This document shows, piece after piece, positions 31,504 through 40,626 of a DNA stretch of 64,000 nt. Position numbers and translations under genes: made by a program. Origin of the DNA: Candidatus Uhrbacteria bacterium. Its GTDB lineage: Bacteria; Patescibacteriota; Patescibacteriia; 2-12-FULL-60-25. Position 1 is the stretch's first letter; the number at the start of each line of letters is the position of its first letter. Location: assembly GCA_020850575.1 (NCBI GenBank), contig JADZEJ010000001.1, positions 62,001 through 126,000 of the forward strand, given 5' to 3'. Below the pieces are notes generated by a model that had not been told where the DNA came from, searched no databases, and worked only from the letters and a program-made list of their open reading frames with translations.

Positions 31504-33384
31504 TTATTGACAACCTTTATAATATCTTTCTTCAGGATCCGGTCCGGCATTTTCAGCATTAAATCCAAAATCACAAAGGATCGGGTCTGTTTTTCCTTCG
31601 GCTGCATTTTTAATATCTTCCATTGACCAATACGGATTCAAGTTTGGATCAGAATTATAATCGAACACATGCGTATCACGTGAGGTTGGTTGAGATCTTT
31701 TATCTACTCCGGGCAAGTTTCTCCAACCACAAAATAACGCTTTACTCATGTCCGTGTTTAAACTTGAGGTATTCTCACCATTGGCATAGCCTGAAAAATA
31801 TCGTGATCCGCCATTTGCACAATCTTGCTTACTGACTATTAATACATCGTTCGGATTGGTAGCACAGCTTGCTTCTCCAGCAATTGTTCCTGCCACAAAA
31901 CCCGGTACTTGAAATAACATTGCACCCCGTACCTGTAAGGCTCTTTTTTTCATTTTCGCAACACCAGAATCGCAAGAATCCAAATATTGAACGCCCATCA
32001 CAAAACCTCTGAATTTTCCGTCACAGGCTTCTTGAGCTTTTTTATACTCTTCTAAATCGGAGGTAAACATAAAACCAGCTGATCCTTTTAATTCCTTTGT
32101 TTGGTTTACAAGAACTCCTTTAACAACAGCGGGAGTATTTTCTTTTACATTGTCTAATGAAACAGGTGGTTGAGCACCGCCGCAAACAGCCAATAAACGT
32201 ACATCCGTTGGTGCAGAAAAATCCGTCCAACTTATGACACCAGCCATTGCCGCTTTGATACACGCTTGTCCTAAGCGATTTCCATTACAATCCGGGAAAT
32301 TGCCTTTGCAAGAAACGCAAGCAAAGCCACTTTTTTCACATTTTCTTCCTTGGCAAAAAGTTCCACCATATTGTTCGGGATAATACGTCGTTCCACATTT
32401 GGTTTCTTTCACTTTTACTTCAAATTTTGCATTCGTATATTTAATGGTCCCAGCCGGATCACCAGCTTCGGCATATTTGATTTCTTTTTGACCGGACGGT
32501 GACTTAAATTCAGAACACCACTCACCTCGCATGAATCGTTGTTTATTAATCATGTATACTTTTACTCTTTGAAAGACGGTAAGCGAAGGATTTGTGGCAT
32601 TCAAAATTGTCACCGCTCCAAAAAGTATTAAAAGACCGACACTGGCATTGATCATGGTTTCTTTCGCATTTCCCACCGAAACAAAAGAAGAAGCTACGAT
32701 ATATTGAAAACCGGCGTACACGAACATAATAACCGCAGCCATCATGCCCGCTACCATTAAGAAACTCATGGCGATTGAAATATAATCACGAATACCCGAT
32801 GCAGTTGCCCTACCCATGACTGATGAAGAAAGACGAATCGTTGGCTCAGGAGCTATACATTTGCCCTGATCTGAACCACAGTCCGCTGATTGTTCAAAAT
32901 TCCCACCAACTTCAGAACATTCTGATGACAAAAAACATAATCCGTTTACAAATGCTTTGCGTGCATTTTCTTTTGCAGTCGCATTTTTACTCGCATCTTG
33001 ATTAAACGCTTGACCTTGAGCATCAATCGTTATTTTTCCTTCAGGAACGCAACATTTTTTACCGATACTGCATCCACCAGTTCCGGGTAAACCAGGTGCA
33101 GACTCAAAACCTGAAGCACAGAGCACCCCCGGTACACACTCAGCACCTTTTATCGACAAACAAGAAACATTGGGCACGCAACACTTTTGAGTTAGGGCAC
33201 AACCACTCAAAGGCTGTGCTGCCCATTTATACCCGGCAGGACATTTCGATGTGAGTCCATCCTCGCAGAACCCGCTCGAATCCACACATCCAATACTCTC
33301 TTCCGCCATTACCGGTAGCGGTAAAATGCCAATCGCAACAAATTGTATTGCAAGAAAGAAGTATGTAAACGCATTTTTCCACAT
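31504..33384 (-). CDS. Large Cys-rich membrane protein with type IV secretion pilin-like helices
   Basis: 626 residues. Signal peptide to about MAEES. The Cys-rich N-terminal region (about 30-190) has two similar repeats ending in QKCCVP and KKCCVP. A pair of membrane helices, about residues 207-270, resembles T4SS pilin (VirB2/TrbC-like) segments: ISIAMSFLMVAGMMAAVIMFVYAGFQYI and INASVGLLILFGAVTIL. The C-terminal ~350 residues are extracytoplasmic and rich in cysteine (CGTTYYPEQYGGTFCQGRKC, CVSCKGNFPDC). It likely needs disulfide formation. The DsbA-like gene is 2 bp upstream on the same strand, an obvious folding partner. Function unknown; pilus or surface structure likely. Confidence 0.7.
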   Translation of the reverse strand: MWKNAFTYFFLAIQFVAIGILPLPVMAEESIGCVDSSGFCEDGLTSKCPAGYKWAAQPLSGCALTQKCCVPNVSCLSIKGAECVPGVLCASGFESAPGLPGTGGCSIGKKCCVPEGKITIDAQGQAFNQDASKNATAKENARKAFVNGLCFLSSECSEVGGNFEQSADCGSDQGKCIAPEPTIRLSSSVMGRATASGIRDYISIAMSFLMVAGMMAAVIMFVYAGFQYIVASSFVSVGNAKETMINASVGLLILFGAVTILNATNPSLTVFQRVKVYMINKQRFMRGEWCSEFKSPSGQKEIKYAEAGDPAGTIKYTNAKFEVKVKETKCGTTYYPEQYGGTFCQGRKCEKSGFACVSCKGNFPDCNGNRLGQACIKAAMAGVISWTDFSAPTDVRLLAVCGGAQPPVSLDNVKENTPAVVKGVLVNQTKELKGSAGFMFTSDLEEYKKAQEACDGKFRGFVMGVQYLDSCDSGVAKMKKRALQVRGAMLFQVPGFVAGTIAGEASCATNPNDVLIVSKQDCANGGSRYFSGYANGENTSSLNTDMSKALFCGWRNLPGVDKRSQPTSRDTHVFDYNSDPNLNPYWSMEDIKNAAEGKTDPILCDFGFNAENAGPDPEERYYKGCQ

Positions 33385-33386
33385 AC

Positions 33387-34133
33387 TTATTTCTTCACTC
33401 GTTGTTTTGCTTGAGCAAATGCCTCTTCCATCTCCGGTAATGTCATTACACCTTCAAATTTAACCCCATTAAAGAAAAACGTTGGCGTACCGCGCACTCC
33501 GGAAGCAATCCCATCATCCAATGAAGCCTGTAATGCCGCTTGTGGTATGCGACGCAAAATACAATCATCGTATTTAGAAATATCAATTCCTGTTTGTCCC
33601 GCATAAATTCGCAAACTATCGACATCGTGCGTCCCCTGTGTCCCGAATAATCGATCTTGAAAAGTCCAGTAACTTTTTGGTTTATTTTGCAAAAAAACAC
33701 AACGCGCAGCCGCAGCCGCATCTTCAGCCTCTGGATGCAATTCGGCTATTGGGAATTCGCGAACAATAAAACGAACTTCGGAAGCATGAATACGCAAAAA
33801 TTCTTTAATGATGGCTTCAGATTCTCTACAAAAAGGACAATCATAATCCAAAAATTCGACTACCACTACGCTCGCTGTGGCAGAACCGAGCTCCGGTTGT
33901 TTTTGTTGGGGTAAAATACGAGATTGGTCGGTATTTTCAGAGACATCAAATTTATACGCTATGCTGGCGCGCATTTGTTCATTTTGAAAAGGTGTTTTTT
34001 CACCTGATTTAAACAATGAATAATAATGCCAAATTTGATAGGTAAAAAAACCAATTCCTATCACAAAAACAGCTAATACCGATATAGCAATCCTTACACC
34101 TGTTCTGCGGTACCACGGTAGATCGGCTCTCAT
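33387..34133 (-). CDS. DsbA-like thiol-disulfide oxidoreductase
   Basis: 248 residues. One N-terminal membrane helix (RIAISVLAVFVIGIGFFTYQI) and an extracytoplasmic thioredoxin domain with the active site DYDCPFCRESE (CPFC). A cis-Pro loop in GVRGTPTFFFNG follows. It oxidises or isomerises disulfides outside the membrane. It is the first gene of a tight pair with the Cys-rich protein (2 bp gap), which is probably a main substrate. Confidence 0.85.
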   Translation of the reverse strand: MRADLPWYRRTGVRIAISVLAVFVIGIGFFTYQIWHYYSLFKSGEKTPFQNEQMRASIAYKFDVSENTDQSRILPQQKQPELGSATASVVVVEFLDYDCPFCRESEAIIKEFLRIHASEVRFIVREFPIAELHPEAEDAAAAARCVFLQNKPKSYWTFQDRLFGTQGTHDVDSLRIYAGQTGIDISKYDDCILRRIPQAALQASLDDGIASGVRGTPTFFFNGVKFEGVMTLPEMEEAFAQAKQRVKK

Positions 34134-34166
34134 GGTCTTAGTGTAGCATAAATTCCAGCCTTAATC

Positions 34167-34195
34167 TTGACTCTCCGAGCAAAAAACGCTACTCT
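34167..34195 (+). promoter_or_regulatory. Promoter of secG
   Basis: TTGACT (34167-34172), 17-bp spacer, TACTCT (34190-34195); ATG 34210 is 14 bp on, giving a leader of about 7 nt. Confidence 0.75.
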
Positions 34196-34209
34196 GACTT
34201 TTATCATAT

Positions 34210-34431
34210 ATGCGGAATTTATTGCTCCCACTTATCCAAATCTTGATTTCAATCATGCTCGTGACCGCAATCTTATTACAACAACGCGGTACAGGTTTAG
34301 GCTCTTCCTTTGGTGGAGCAAGCGATGTCTTTCGTACTAAACGTGGAATTGAAAAAGGGTTGTTTTATGTCACAATCGCATTGTCAGTTTTGTTTTTCCT
34401 AACTGCAATATTAAACGTTGCTTTGTCGTAA
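34210..34431 (+). CDS. secG: Protein translocase subunit SecG
   Basis: 73 residues. Two membrane helices with the SecG core between them: LLQQRGTGLGSSFGGASDVFRTKRG. It supports SecYEG-dependent export. The tail is short, without the long Ser/Asn-rich extension of proteobacterial SecG. It has its own promoter and its mRNA is near-leaderless. Confidence 0.9.
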   Translation: MRNLLLPLIQILISIMLVTAILLQQRGTGLGSSFGGASDVFRTKRGIEKGLFYVTIALSVLFFLTAILNVALS

Positions 34432-34463
34432 TTTCTATTACGACAAACTGCCTACGATTTTCG

Positions 34464-34492
34464 TTGACTTGGCTTTATCGCCTTATTAACAA
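34464..34492 (+). promoter_or_regulatory. Promoter of the peptide-binding protein gene
   Basis: TTGACT (34464-34469), 17-bp spacer, TAACAA (34487-34492), then 6 bp to ATG 34499. A leaderless mRNA is predicted. Confidence 0.75.
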
Positions 34493-34498
34493 ATCTTT

Positions 34499-36415
34499 AT
34501 GAAAACATCCGCTTTTGAACGCCTTCGTCTTGCGCTTCGACGGGTGTTTTTTTGGCTTCCGTTTTCTGTGAATGAGGAAATCGCTCCTGACCATGTTCAT
34601 GACCACGCCTTGGTCGCTAAATTCGTTACAAGCAACCGTCCATCGCGTCGCAGCCAGTTGCGTCACGCTTCGCGTACGTTTACTTTTCAAGAACGTCGAT
34701 TAGTCACATTTGCCGCCGTTATCGCATTGGTTAGTTTTACCGGGGCGATCAGTGCTTTGATTTGGCAGCATACCGTTTGGGCACCAGCAGTTGGCGGTAC
34801 ATATACAGAGGCTCTTATCGGTCAACCAAAATATATCAATCCGATCGATGCGATCGCTAATGATGTTGATCGTGATTTGGTGCGACTGGTATATTCCGGA
34901 TTATTCCGGATGGACAAGCTCGCAGCGATTCCTGATTTGGCTGACTCATATCGATTTTCCGAAGATGGAAAAGAACTAACTATTCATATCAGACAAGATG
35001 CACGTTTTCAGGATAATGAACCTGTAACATCGGCAGATATTCAATTTACCTTTGATTCAATCTTGGATCCGGCACGTAAAAGTCCTTTAGCTCCTAATTA
35101 TCGTGGCATTACTCTTACGACACTCGATGATGCGACGGTTGTCTTTCATTTAGAAAAAGCGGATCCAAATTTTTTGACGAAATTAACTATCGGCATACTT
35201 CCTTCTCATTTATGGCGTGAGGTAAACCCTAACAATGCCCGGTTATCCGAATTAAACATTAAACCTATAGGTTCCGGACCTTATCGCGTTAAATCTTTTT
35301 TACGTGATGCTACCGGCTTTGTTCATTCTTATACCTTGGAAAGAGCCGAAACTTACTCAGGTATTAAACCTTTTATAAAGACAATCGTGTTTCAATTTTT
35401 TCCTGATCGAACCCAAGCGTTGGACGCATTTCGTTCCGAATTAATTGATGGCTTAGCTTTTGTCGGATCTTCAGAGGCGGGCAAATTACTCTCTTCATCA
35501 CGAAAACAAGGGACACGACTTGAATTACCGGAAGAGACCGTCGCTTTTTTTAATGTGAAAGACACACTCTTATCACAAAGTTCTATTAGACAAGCATTAA
35601 CTCTTGCTGTTCAACGTGAAGAATTAATTGATGCCGTCAACGGTTTTGGTCAAGTTGTTACGAGCCCTTTCCCGTATTTTGTCACGACGAGTACACAGGC
35701 CAGCTTGGAACAAGCACGACGCATTTTGGATGACGCAGGTTGGATTGTTCCACCAGGTGGTAACGTGCGAGTTTTTGTTCCAAAAACAAAAAATATCGTT
35801 TCTACAACAAAACCTTCATCAAAAATAGCAACTAAGGACAAAACATCGGTTGTAACCAGTACGCAAGATGCATTACCTTTAGACAATGCCAGCAGTACAG
35901 AATTACACGTGACTGTTTCAACGCCAGAAACGCCGGACATGCTCGTCATTGCTGAAACGCTTAAACGTCAATGGTCATTGTTGGGCGTGAAAGTCGATAT
36001 TCAATCTCTTCCAACCGAAGAACTTATGAAAAAAGCGACTCGTGAACGTACAAGTCAAATCGTCTTGTTCAATATCCTTCTAACACCAAGCTTAGATTTA
36101 TTTCCTTTTTGGTGGAGCGGACAATCGATTACTCGAGGAGCTAATTTTTCTAACTTAGCAGACCGGAAAGTAGATGATAGTTTAGAAAAAACACGTAACG
36201 CAACAAACACAACCGATCTCGAAACGGCAAGACTTGAATTATCTCAAGCCATTCTGGATACATACGCCGCAATTTTTTTAATGAGACCGCAACACGCCTA
36301 TCTTCTCTCCCCTTCTTTGCGAGGAACCGAATTAACGCAACAAATTGCAACACCTGCAGAGCGTTTTCAGTATATAGAACGTTGGTTTATCAAACGTGGA
36401 TGGCATTGGAAGTAA
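34499..36415 (+). CDS. Membrane-anchored peptide/nickel-type substrate-binding protein (SBP family 5)
   Basis: 638 residues. A cytoplasmic basic N-terminus of ~70 residues precedes one membrane helix (LVTFAAVIALVSFTGAISALIW). The DppA/OppA-like domain follows: YTEALIGQPKYINPIDA, DRDLVRLVYSGLFR, LTIHIRQDARFQDNEPVTSADIQFTFDSI and the later NVKD..SIRQALTLAVQREELI. A Ser/Thr/Lys-rich insert lies near residues 430-470. It would capture peptides at the cell surface, but no matching permease genes are next to it. The unusual N-terminal extension replaces a lipoprotein signal. Confidence 0.85.
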   Translation: MKTSAFERLRLALRRVFFWLPFSVNEEIAPDHVHDHALVAKFVTSNRPSRRSQLRHASRTFTFQERRLVTFAAVIALVSFTGAISALIWQHTVWAPAVGGTYTEALIGQPKYINPIDAIANDVDRDLVRLVYSGLFRMDKLAAIPDLADSYRFSEDGKELTIHIRQDARFQDNEPVTSADIQFTFDSILDPARKSPLAPNYRGITLTTLDDATVVFHLEKADPNFLTKLTIGILPSHLWREVNPNNARLSELNIKPIGSGPYRVKSFLRDATGFVHSYTLERAETYSGIKPFIKTIVFQFFPDRTQALDAFRSELIDGLAFVGSSEAGKLLSSSRKQGTRLELPEETVAFFNVKDTLLSQSSIRQALTLAVQREELIDAVNGFGQVVTSPFPYFVTTSTQASLEQARRILDDAGWIVPPGGNVRVFVPKTKNIVSTTKPSSKIATKDKTSVVTSTQDALPLDNASSTELHVTVSTPETPDMLVIAETLKRQWSLLGVKVDIQSLPTEELMKKATRERTSQIVLFNILLTPSLDLFPFWWSGQSITRGANFSNLADRKVDDSLEKTRNATNTTDLETARLELSQAILDTYAAIFLMRPQHAYLLSPSLRGTELTQQIATPAERFQYIERWFIKRGWHWK

Positions 36416-36418
36416 AAG

Positions 36419-36443
36419 AAAAAAATCCCTTTGGGATTTTTTT
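36419..36443. terminator. Terminator of the peptide-binding protein gene
   Basis: AAAAAAATCCC / GGGATTTTTTT with a 3-nt loop. It also follows the minus-strand tRNA-Leu. Confidence 0.8.
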
Positions 36444-36445
36444 GA

Positions 36446-36532
36446 TGGTGGGCGGGGAGAGACTCGAACTCTCATGAGATTACTCTCGCTGGTACCTGAA
36501 ACCAGTGCGTCTACCAATTCCGCCACTCGCCC
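36446..36532 (-). tRNA. tRNA-Leu (anticodon CAG)
   Basis: 87 nt on the minus strand with encoded CCA and the long variable arm of class II tRNAs. The acceptor is GGGCGAG. The anticodon stem-loop CTGGTTTCAGGTACCAG gives CAG. It reads CUG. Confidence 0.95.
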
Positions 36533-36926
36533 AGAAGTGGTTGGATTTTGCCTGCGATTAGATGTAAAGTCAATCTTCTCAAAAAAGTGAAATTTCTGAT
36601 ATTGCCTTTGACGCATTTTACATTTTCTGCTATCCTATTACTATTATTTCACTATCTTCGCTGAGTTGAGCTAAAAAATTGGACGCTTTCGATGGTTGTG
36701 AAATGTGAACGGACGCACCCGATCTCATTTTTCATCAAGAAATAAACATACGCTGTCATCTTGGGCTAAGTGATGAATTTTGTATTCTCCCCTTTGTTCA
36801 AGATGGCATTCGTTATCTCATATCGGTTTATACCATACAAATTATTACAAATTATTTATTTTTTTCTTTAGCTAGCTGAAAACACTTGTTATTTCAGATG
36901 CAAATACTGATACCTATTCTCCCATT
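36533..36926 (+). other. Long non-coding leader upstream of the RNase J gene
   Basis: No gene seen. A promoter TTGACG, 17 bp, TATCCT lies at about 36607-36635. Transcription from it would give a ~285 nt leader before rnj. A second weak promoter (TTGTTA..TGATAC) lies close to the rnj start. Alternatively the stretch could hold a small RNA. Confidence 0.5.
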
Positions 36927-39032
36927 ATGGACGTACAATCAAACAACAATCCGACGCATCCACAAGGACGTCGACCATTTCGTCGAAACTTTACAAAAAA
37001 CATTAAAGCTTCTCGTACATCGATTTCTTCTGATGTTCCACACACTTCGATTATCGAAAAAGCCGTCGCACGAAATGCAAAACACCCAATCTCCCCCCGT
37101 CAGCCGATGTCTTTTAAAGAGGCCGGTGAAGTAAAAAAACTTTCTTTAAAGCAAGGTTTTGCGAAAGAAGAAAAGACTGTAAAAGGTACACATTTTTCTA
37201 AGGATCGTAGTGATCGTGGCAATCAAAAGCGTGGACCTGGCGGAAAGCGTGGAAAATTTGGCGGTGCCGGTGGCGGTGCTTTTCAACGTGCGGCTCGAAT
37301 GAGTACTTACAAAAATAATCCGTATCTTAAAACCGGTACAGATAAAGACGCACTAAAAGCCGATCCAAGCCAGCGTCTTAAAATTACTGTTTTAGGTGGA
37401 AATGAAGAAGTTGGTCGCAATATGTCGATGCTTGAATATGGTGATGATATCTTGCTTATCGATATGGGTCTCATGTTTCCGGATGAAGACATGCCCGGCG
37501 TAGATTACATTATTCCAAATATCTCTTGTTTAAAAGGTAAAGAAAAACACGTTCGTGGGGTTATTATTACTCATGCACACTATGACCATATCGGTGGTAT
37601 CCCACACTTGATGCAGATGTTAGGAAATCCCCCGTTATTTTCAACTGATTTAACTTGCGCCATCATCGCCAAACGTCAAGAAGATCACCGCGATAAAGCT
37701 CCTCTCGACATGCATATTGTCAAAACAAGTGACGTGTTACGACTTGGTGCTTTTAGCGTTGAATTCTTTGGTGTCGCCCACTCGATGATGAATTCAATGG
37801 GTGTGATTGTTGATACACCATGCGGAATCGTGGTGCATACCGGTGACTTTAAATTGGAAAGCGGTCCGGCAGCACAATCCATACAAGAAACTGAAAAAAT
37901 CTTAAAGCTTGGTGAACGCAATGTTCTTGCGCTCATGGCAGACTCAACCAATGCGACAAAGCCAGGGAAACAAATGGGTGAATTTGAAATTCAACATAAC
38001 ATTGATGAAATCATTAAGAATGCCAAAGGTAAAATAATCATCGGCACCTTTGCTTCAATGATCTCTCGCATTCAACAAATTATTTTCGCTTGTGAACGTA
38101 ATGGTCGCAAAGTAGCTGTTGAAGGCTTTTCCATGAAATCAAATATCGCCATTGCACAAGAGCTTGGATACATGAAGATCCAAAAAGGTACACTGATTGA
38201 TTCTAAAGAAGCGCGCAATTATCCACGTGATCGAGTCGCTATCATCTGTACCGGCGCACAAGGTGAAGAACGAGCAGTTTTGATGCGTATTGCAAATCGT
38301 GAGCACCCATTTGTCGAAATTGAACCGGGTGACACTGTTGTCTTTTCTTCTTCCGTCATTCCGGGCAATGAACGTTCGGTACAACGTGTAAAAGATACTC
38401 TTTATCGTGAAGGAGCTCGTGTTGTTCATTATCAAATGATGGACGTTCACGCCGGTGGTCACGCCCAACAAGACGACTTAATCGAAATGCACCAAATGGT
38501 TAAACCGCGCTATCTCATTCCAATTGAAGGAAATTATTCATTCTTATGCGAACATGCAAATGCGGCGGTACGCGGTGGTTTTAGTCGAGATAAAATTTTT
38601 ATCGCAGACAACGGACAAGTCATGGAATTTGATTCTCAAGGTAACGGTCAATTAACCAATAAAAAGGTTGATACGACATATGTTTTCGTTGATGGCTTGG
38701 GTGTTGGTGATACAAATCACGTGGTGCTGCGTGATCGTCAAGAATTAGCTGCTGATGGAGTCATTCTCGTAATCGCTGTCGTAAGCCAAAGAACCGGGAA
38801 ACTCTTACAACTACCAGACATCGTTTCTCGAGGATTTATTTATGTCAAAAATAATGAGGAATTAATCAGCCTAGCACGTAAAAAAGCTAGTTATATTTTG
38901 ACAGATGATGATCCTCGCTCAAGCGCGAATAGTGCGTATCTCAAAGACAAGGTACGCGATGAATTAGGTCAGTTCTTGTTCATAAAAACTCAACGACGTC
39001 CTATGATTCTTCCGGTCATTGTCGAAGTCTAA
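36927..39032 (+). CDS. rnj: Ribonuclease J with basic N-terminal extension
   Basis: 701 residues. The first ~145 residues are basic and Arg/Gly/Lys-rich, including GNQKRGPGGKRGKFGGAGGG, an RNA-binding-like tail absent from Bacillus RNase J. The metallo-beta-lactamase core has GGNEEVGRNMSMLEYGDDILLIDMG and the zinc motif HAHYDHIGG near residue 215. The beta-CASP region with TDSTNATKPG-like (ADSTNATKPG) and SSSVIPGNE follows, then the C-terminal dimerisation domain. It is the 5'-3' exo/endo-RNase of mRNA decay and rRNA maturation. A terminator follows directly. Confidence 0.92.
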   Translation: MDVQSNNNPTHPQGRRPFRRNFTKNIKASRTSISSDVPHTSIIEKAVARNAKHPISPRQPMSFKEAGEVKKLSLKQGFAKEEKTVKGTHFSKDRSDRGNQKRGPGGKRGKFGGAGGGAFQRAARMSTYKNNPYLKTGTDKDALKADPSQRLKITVLGGNEEVGRNMSMLEYGDDILLIDMGLMFPDEDMPGVDYIIPNISCLKGKEKHVRGVIITHAHYDHIGGIPHLMQMLGNPPLFSTDLTCAIIAKRQEDHRDKAPLDMHIVKTSDVLRLGAFSVEFFGVAHSMMNSMGVIVDTPCGIVVHTGDFKLESGPAAQSIQETEKILKLGERNVLALMADSTNATKPGKQMGEFEIQHNIDEIIKNAKGKIIIGTFASMISRIQQIIFACERNGRKVAVEGFSMKSNIAIAQELGYMKIQKGTLIDSKEARNYPRDRVAIICTGAQGEERAVLMRIANREHPFVEIEPGDTVVFSSSVIPGNERSVQRVKDTLYREGARVVHYQMMDVHAGGHAQQDDLIEMHQMVKPRYLIPIEGNYSFLCEHANAAVRGGFSRDKIFIADNGQVMEFDSQGNGQLTNKKVDTTYVFVDGLGVGDTNHVVLRDRQELAADGVILVIAVVSQRTGKLLQLPDIVSRGFIYVKNNEELISLARKKASYILTDDDPRSSANSAYLKDKVRDELGQFLFIKTQRRPMILPVIVEV

Positions 39033-39038
39033 AGAGTC

Positions 39039-39069
39039 AAAAAACCTCCGAAATCCTCGGAGGTTTTTT
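39039..39069 (+). terminator. Terminator of rnj
   Basis: AAAAAACCTCCGA / TCGGAGGTTTTTT with a 5-nt loop. Confidence 0.85.
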
Positions 39070-39119
39070 ATTTTTGAAGACTTAAACTATTCAAACAGAA
39101 TCACATAATGAAATTTTAT

Positions 39120-39422
39120 CTATTCCGACTGTACTTTTGTGTCGGATGAATTTGTTACCGCTGGATCAGTTTTAAGCACTTTTTCATCCATCATATCCGA
39201 CTTTTGTAATAACATCATTTTCTTTTCAATCGTGATTAAACGTCGTTCGACGTGTTCAACTTGTTGACTGACATTCGCAACATAGCTCGCATCTAATGAA
39301 CTATCGAGGTCTATTTTGAAATATAAAACTAAAAATCCGACGGCACACAGAATGATCAAGGCTATATGAAATGATTCGCTCGGACGATGAGTATTTTTCT
39401 TAGATACTGGAAGAGTTGGCAT
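39120..39422 (-). CDS. Small membrane protein with coiled coil
   Basis: 100 residues. One membrane helix near the N-terminus (FHIALIILCAVGFLVLYF, about residues 18-35), then an extracytoplasmic heptad-like segment SQQVEHVERRLITIEKKMMLLQ and a polar tail. No known family. The layout resembles the protein at 17182-17577, suggesting a class of small anchored coiled-coil proteins. Confidence 0.55.
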   Translation of the reverse strand: MPTLPVSKKNTHRPSESFHIALIILCAVGFLVLYFKIDLDSSLDASYVANVSQQVEHVERRLITIEKKMMLLQKSDMMDEKVLKTDPAVTNSSDTKVQSE

Positions 39423-39624
39423 AAAATGTACGATTAATTGTATGATCGTATCATATCATATTCCGCGTTTTTTACGTTAGCATAGAACAATATTCGTCTT
39501 GCTTTCGTTTTCAGTATTACTCGGATCTTCGTCTACTTACTGCGCTTTCATAAACTCTCATAAACAGAACCATCGAAGCGGTATAATTGTAAAAATTCTT
39601 TATTCCTGGCAACCTATACGAATT

Positions 39625-40617
39625 ATGCAAGATCTTGTCCTGAGCGGGATTCAACCAACAAATATTGTTCATATCGGTAATTATATCGGGGCATTAAAAC
39701 AATGGGTTGAAATACAACATCGTCATCGTTGTTTGTTTTGTGTTGTTGATTTGCATGCGATTACGGTTCCACAAGATCCGAAAATGCTGCGAGAAAATAG
39801 CTTACGCATGGCAGCAACCTATCTAGCCGTTGGCATAGATCCAAAACGTTCACATATTTTTATCCAAAGTGAAGTTCCACAACATACGGAACTCAGTTGG
39901 ATTCTTGAAACAATTGCCAAAATATCTGAATTGGAACGCATGACGCAATATAAAGATAAAGCTAAGAAGCGTGGCGAAAATGTTGGCGTTGGTTTATTCA
40001 CTTACCCCGTTCTCATGGCGGCTGATATTTTACTTTATGATACGACCGCTGTACCCGTCGGTGAAGACCAAATGCAACATTTGGAATTTACCCGAGTGCT
40101 TGCACGTCGTTTTAATGAAACATTCGGTGAAACGTTTATAGTTCCTCAACCACTTATTCAAAAAGTGGGAGCACGAATCATGGGTTTGGATGATCCACAT
40201 ATTAAGATGTCCAAGAGCGCGTCTTCAGTTTTAAATTATATTGCGCTGACTGACGATGCAGACCTTATTATAAAGAAGCTTTCAAAAGCCGTGACGGACT
40301 CTGACGGGAAAATAGTCTACGACGTCAAAAATAAACCGGCTATTTCTAACCTACTCACAATTTACCATCACGCCACAGGAAAAACTCTTCCTGAAATTGA
40401 AGCTGAATTTTCTGGGAAGCGCTACGGGGATTTTAAAAAAAGCGTCGCAGAAGCGTTAATCTTCATGCTTTCGCCTATTCAGGAAAAAATAACTCTCTAT
40501 CAACAAGATCCAGGACAACTACAGAAAATCTTGGATGCCGGACGAACTTTTGCATTGGACGCTGCCGAAAAGAAAATGAACATCGTGCGAGAGCGTGTTG
40601 GGTTGGGTAGATCCTGA
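39625..40617 (+). CDS. trpS: Tryptophan--tRNA ligase
   Basis: 330 residues from ATG 39625. The class I signatures are SGIQPTNIVHIGNYIGAL (HIGH-like) and IKMSKSASS (KMSKS) near residue 194; AADILLYDTTAVPVGEDQMQHLE is conserved in TrpRS. It charges tRNA-Trp. The reading upstream of 39625 has no homology. A TATAAT about 40 bp upstream may be the -10 box. Confidence 0.95.
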   Translation: MQDLVLSGIQPTNIVHIGNYIGALKQWVEIQHRHRCLFCVVDLHAITVPQDPKMLRENSLRMAATYLAVGIDPKRSHIFIQSEVPQHTELSWILETIAKISELERMTQYKDKAKKRGENVGVGLFTYPVLMAADILLYDTTAVPVGEDQMQHLEFTRVLARRFNETFGETFIVPQPLIQKVGARIMGLDDPHIKMSKSASSVLNYIALTDDADLIIKKLSKAVTDSDGKIVYDVKNKPAISNLLTIYHHATGKTLPEIEAEFSGKRYGDFKKSVAEALIFMLSPIQEKITLYQQDPGQLQKILDAGRTFALDAAEKKMNIVRERVGLGRS

Positions 40618-40626
40618 TCTTTACAG

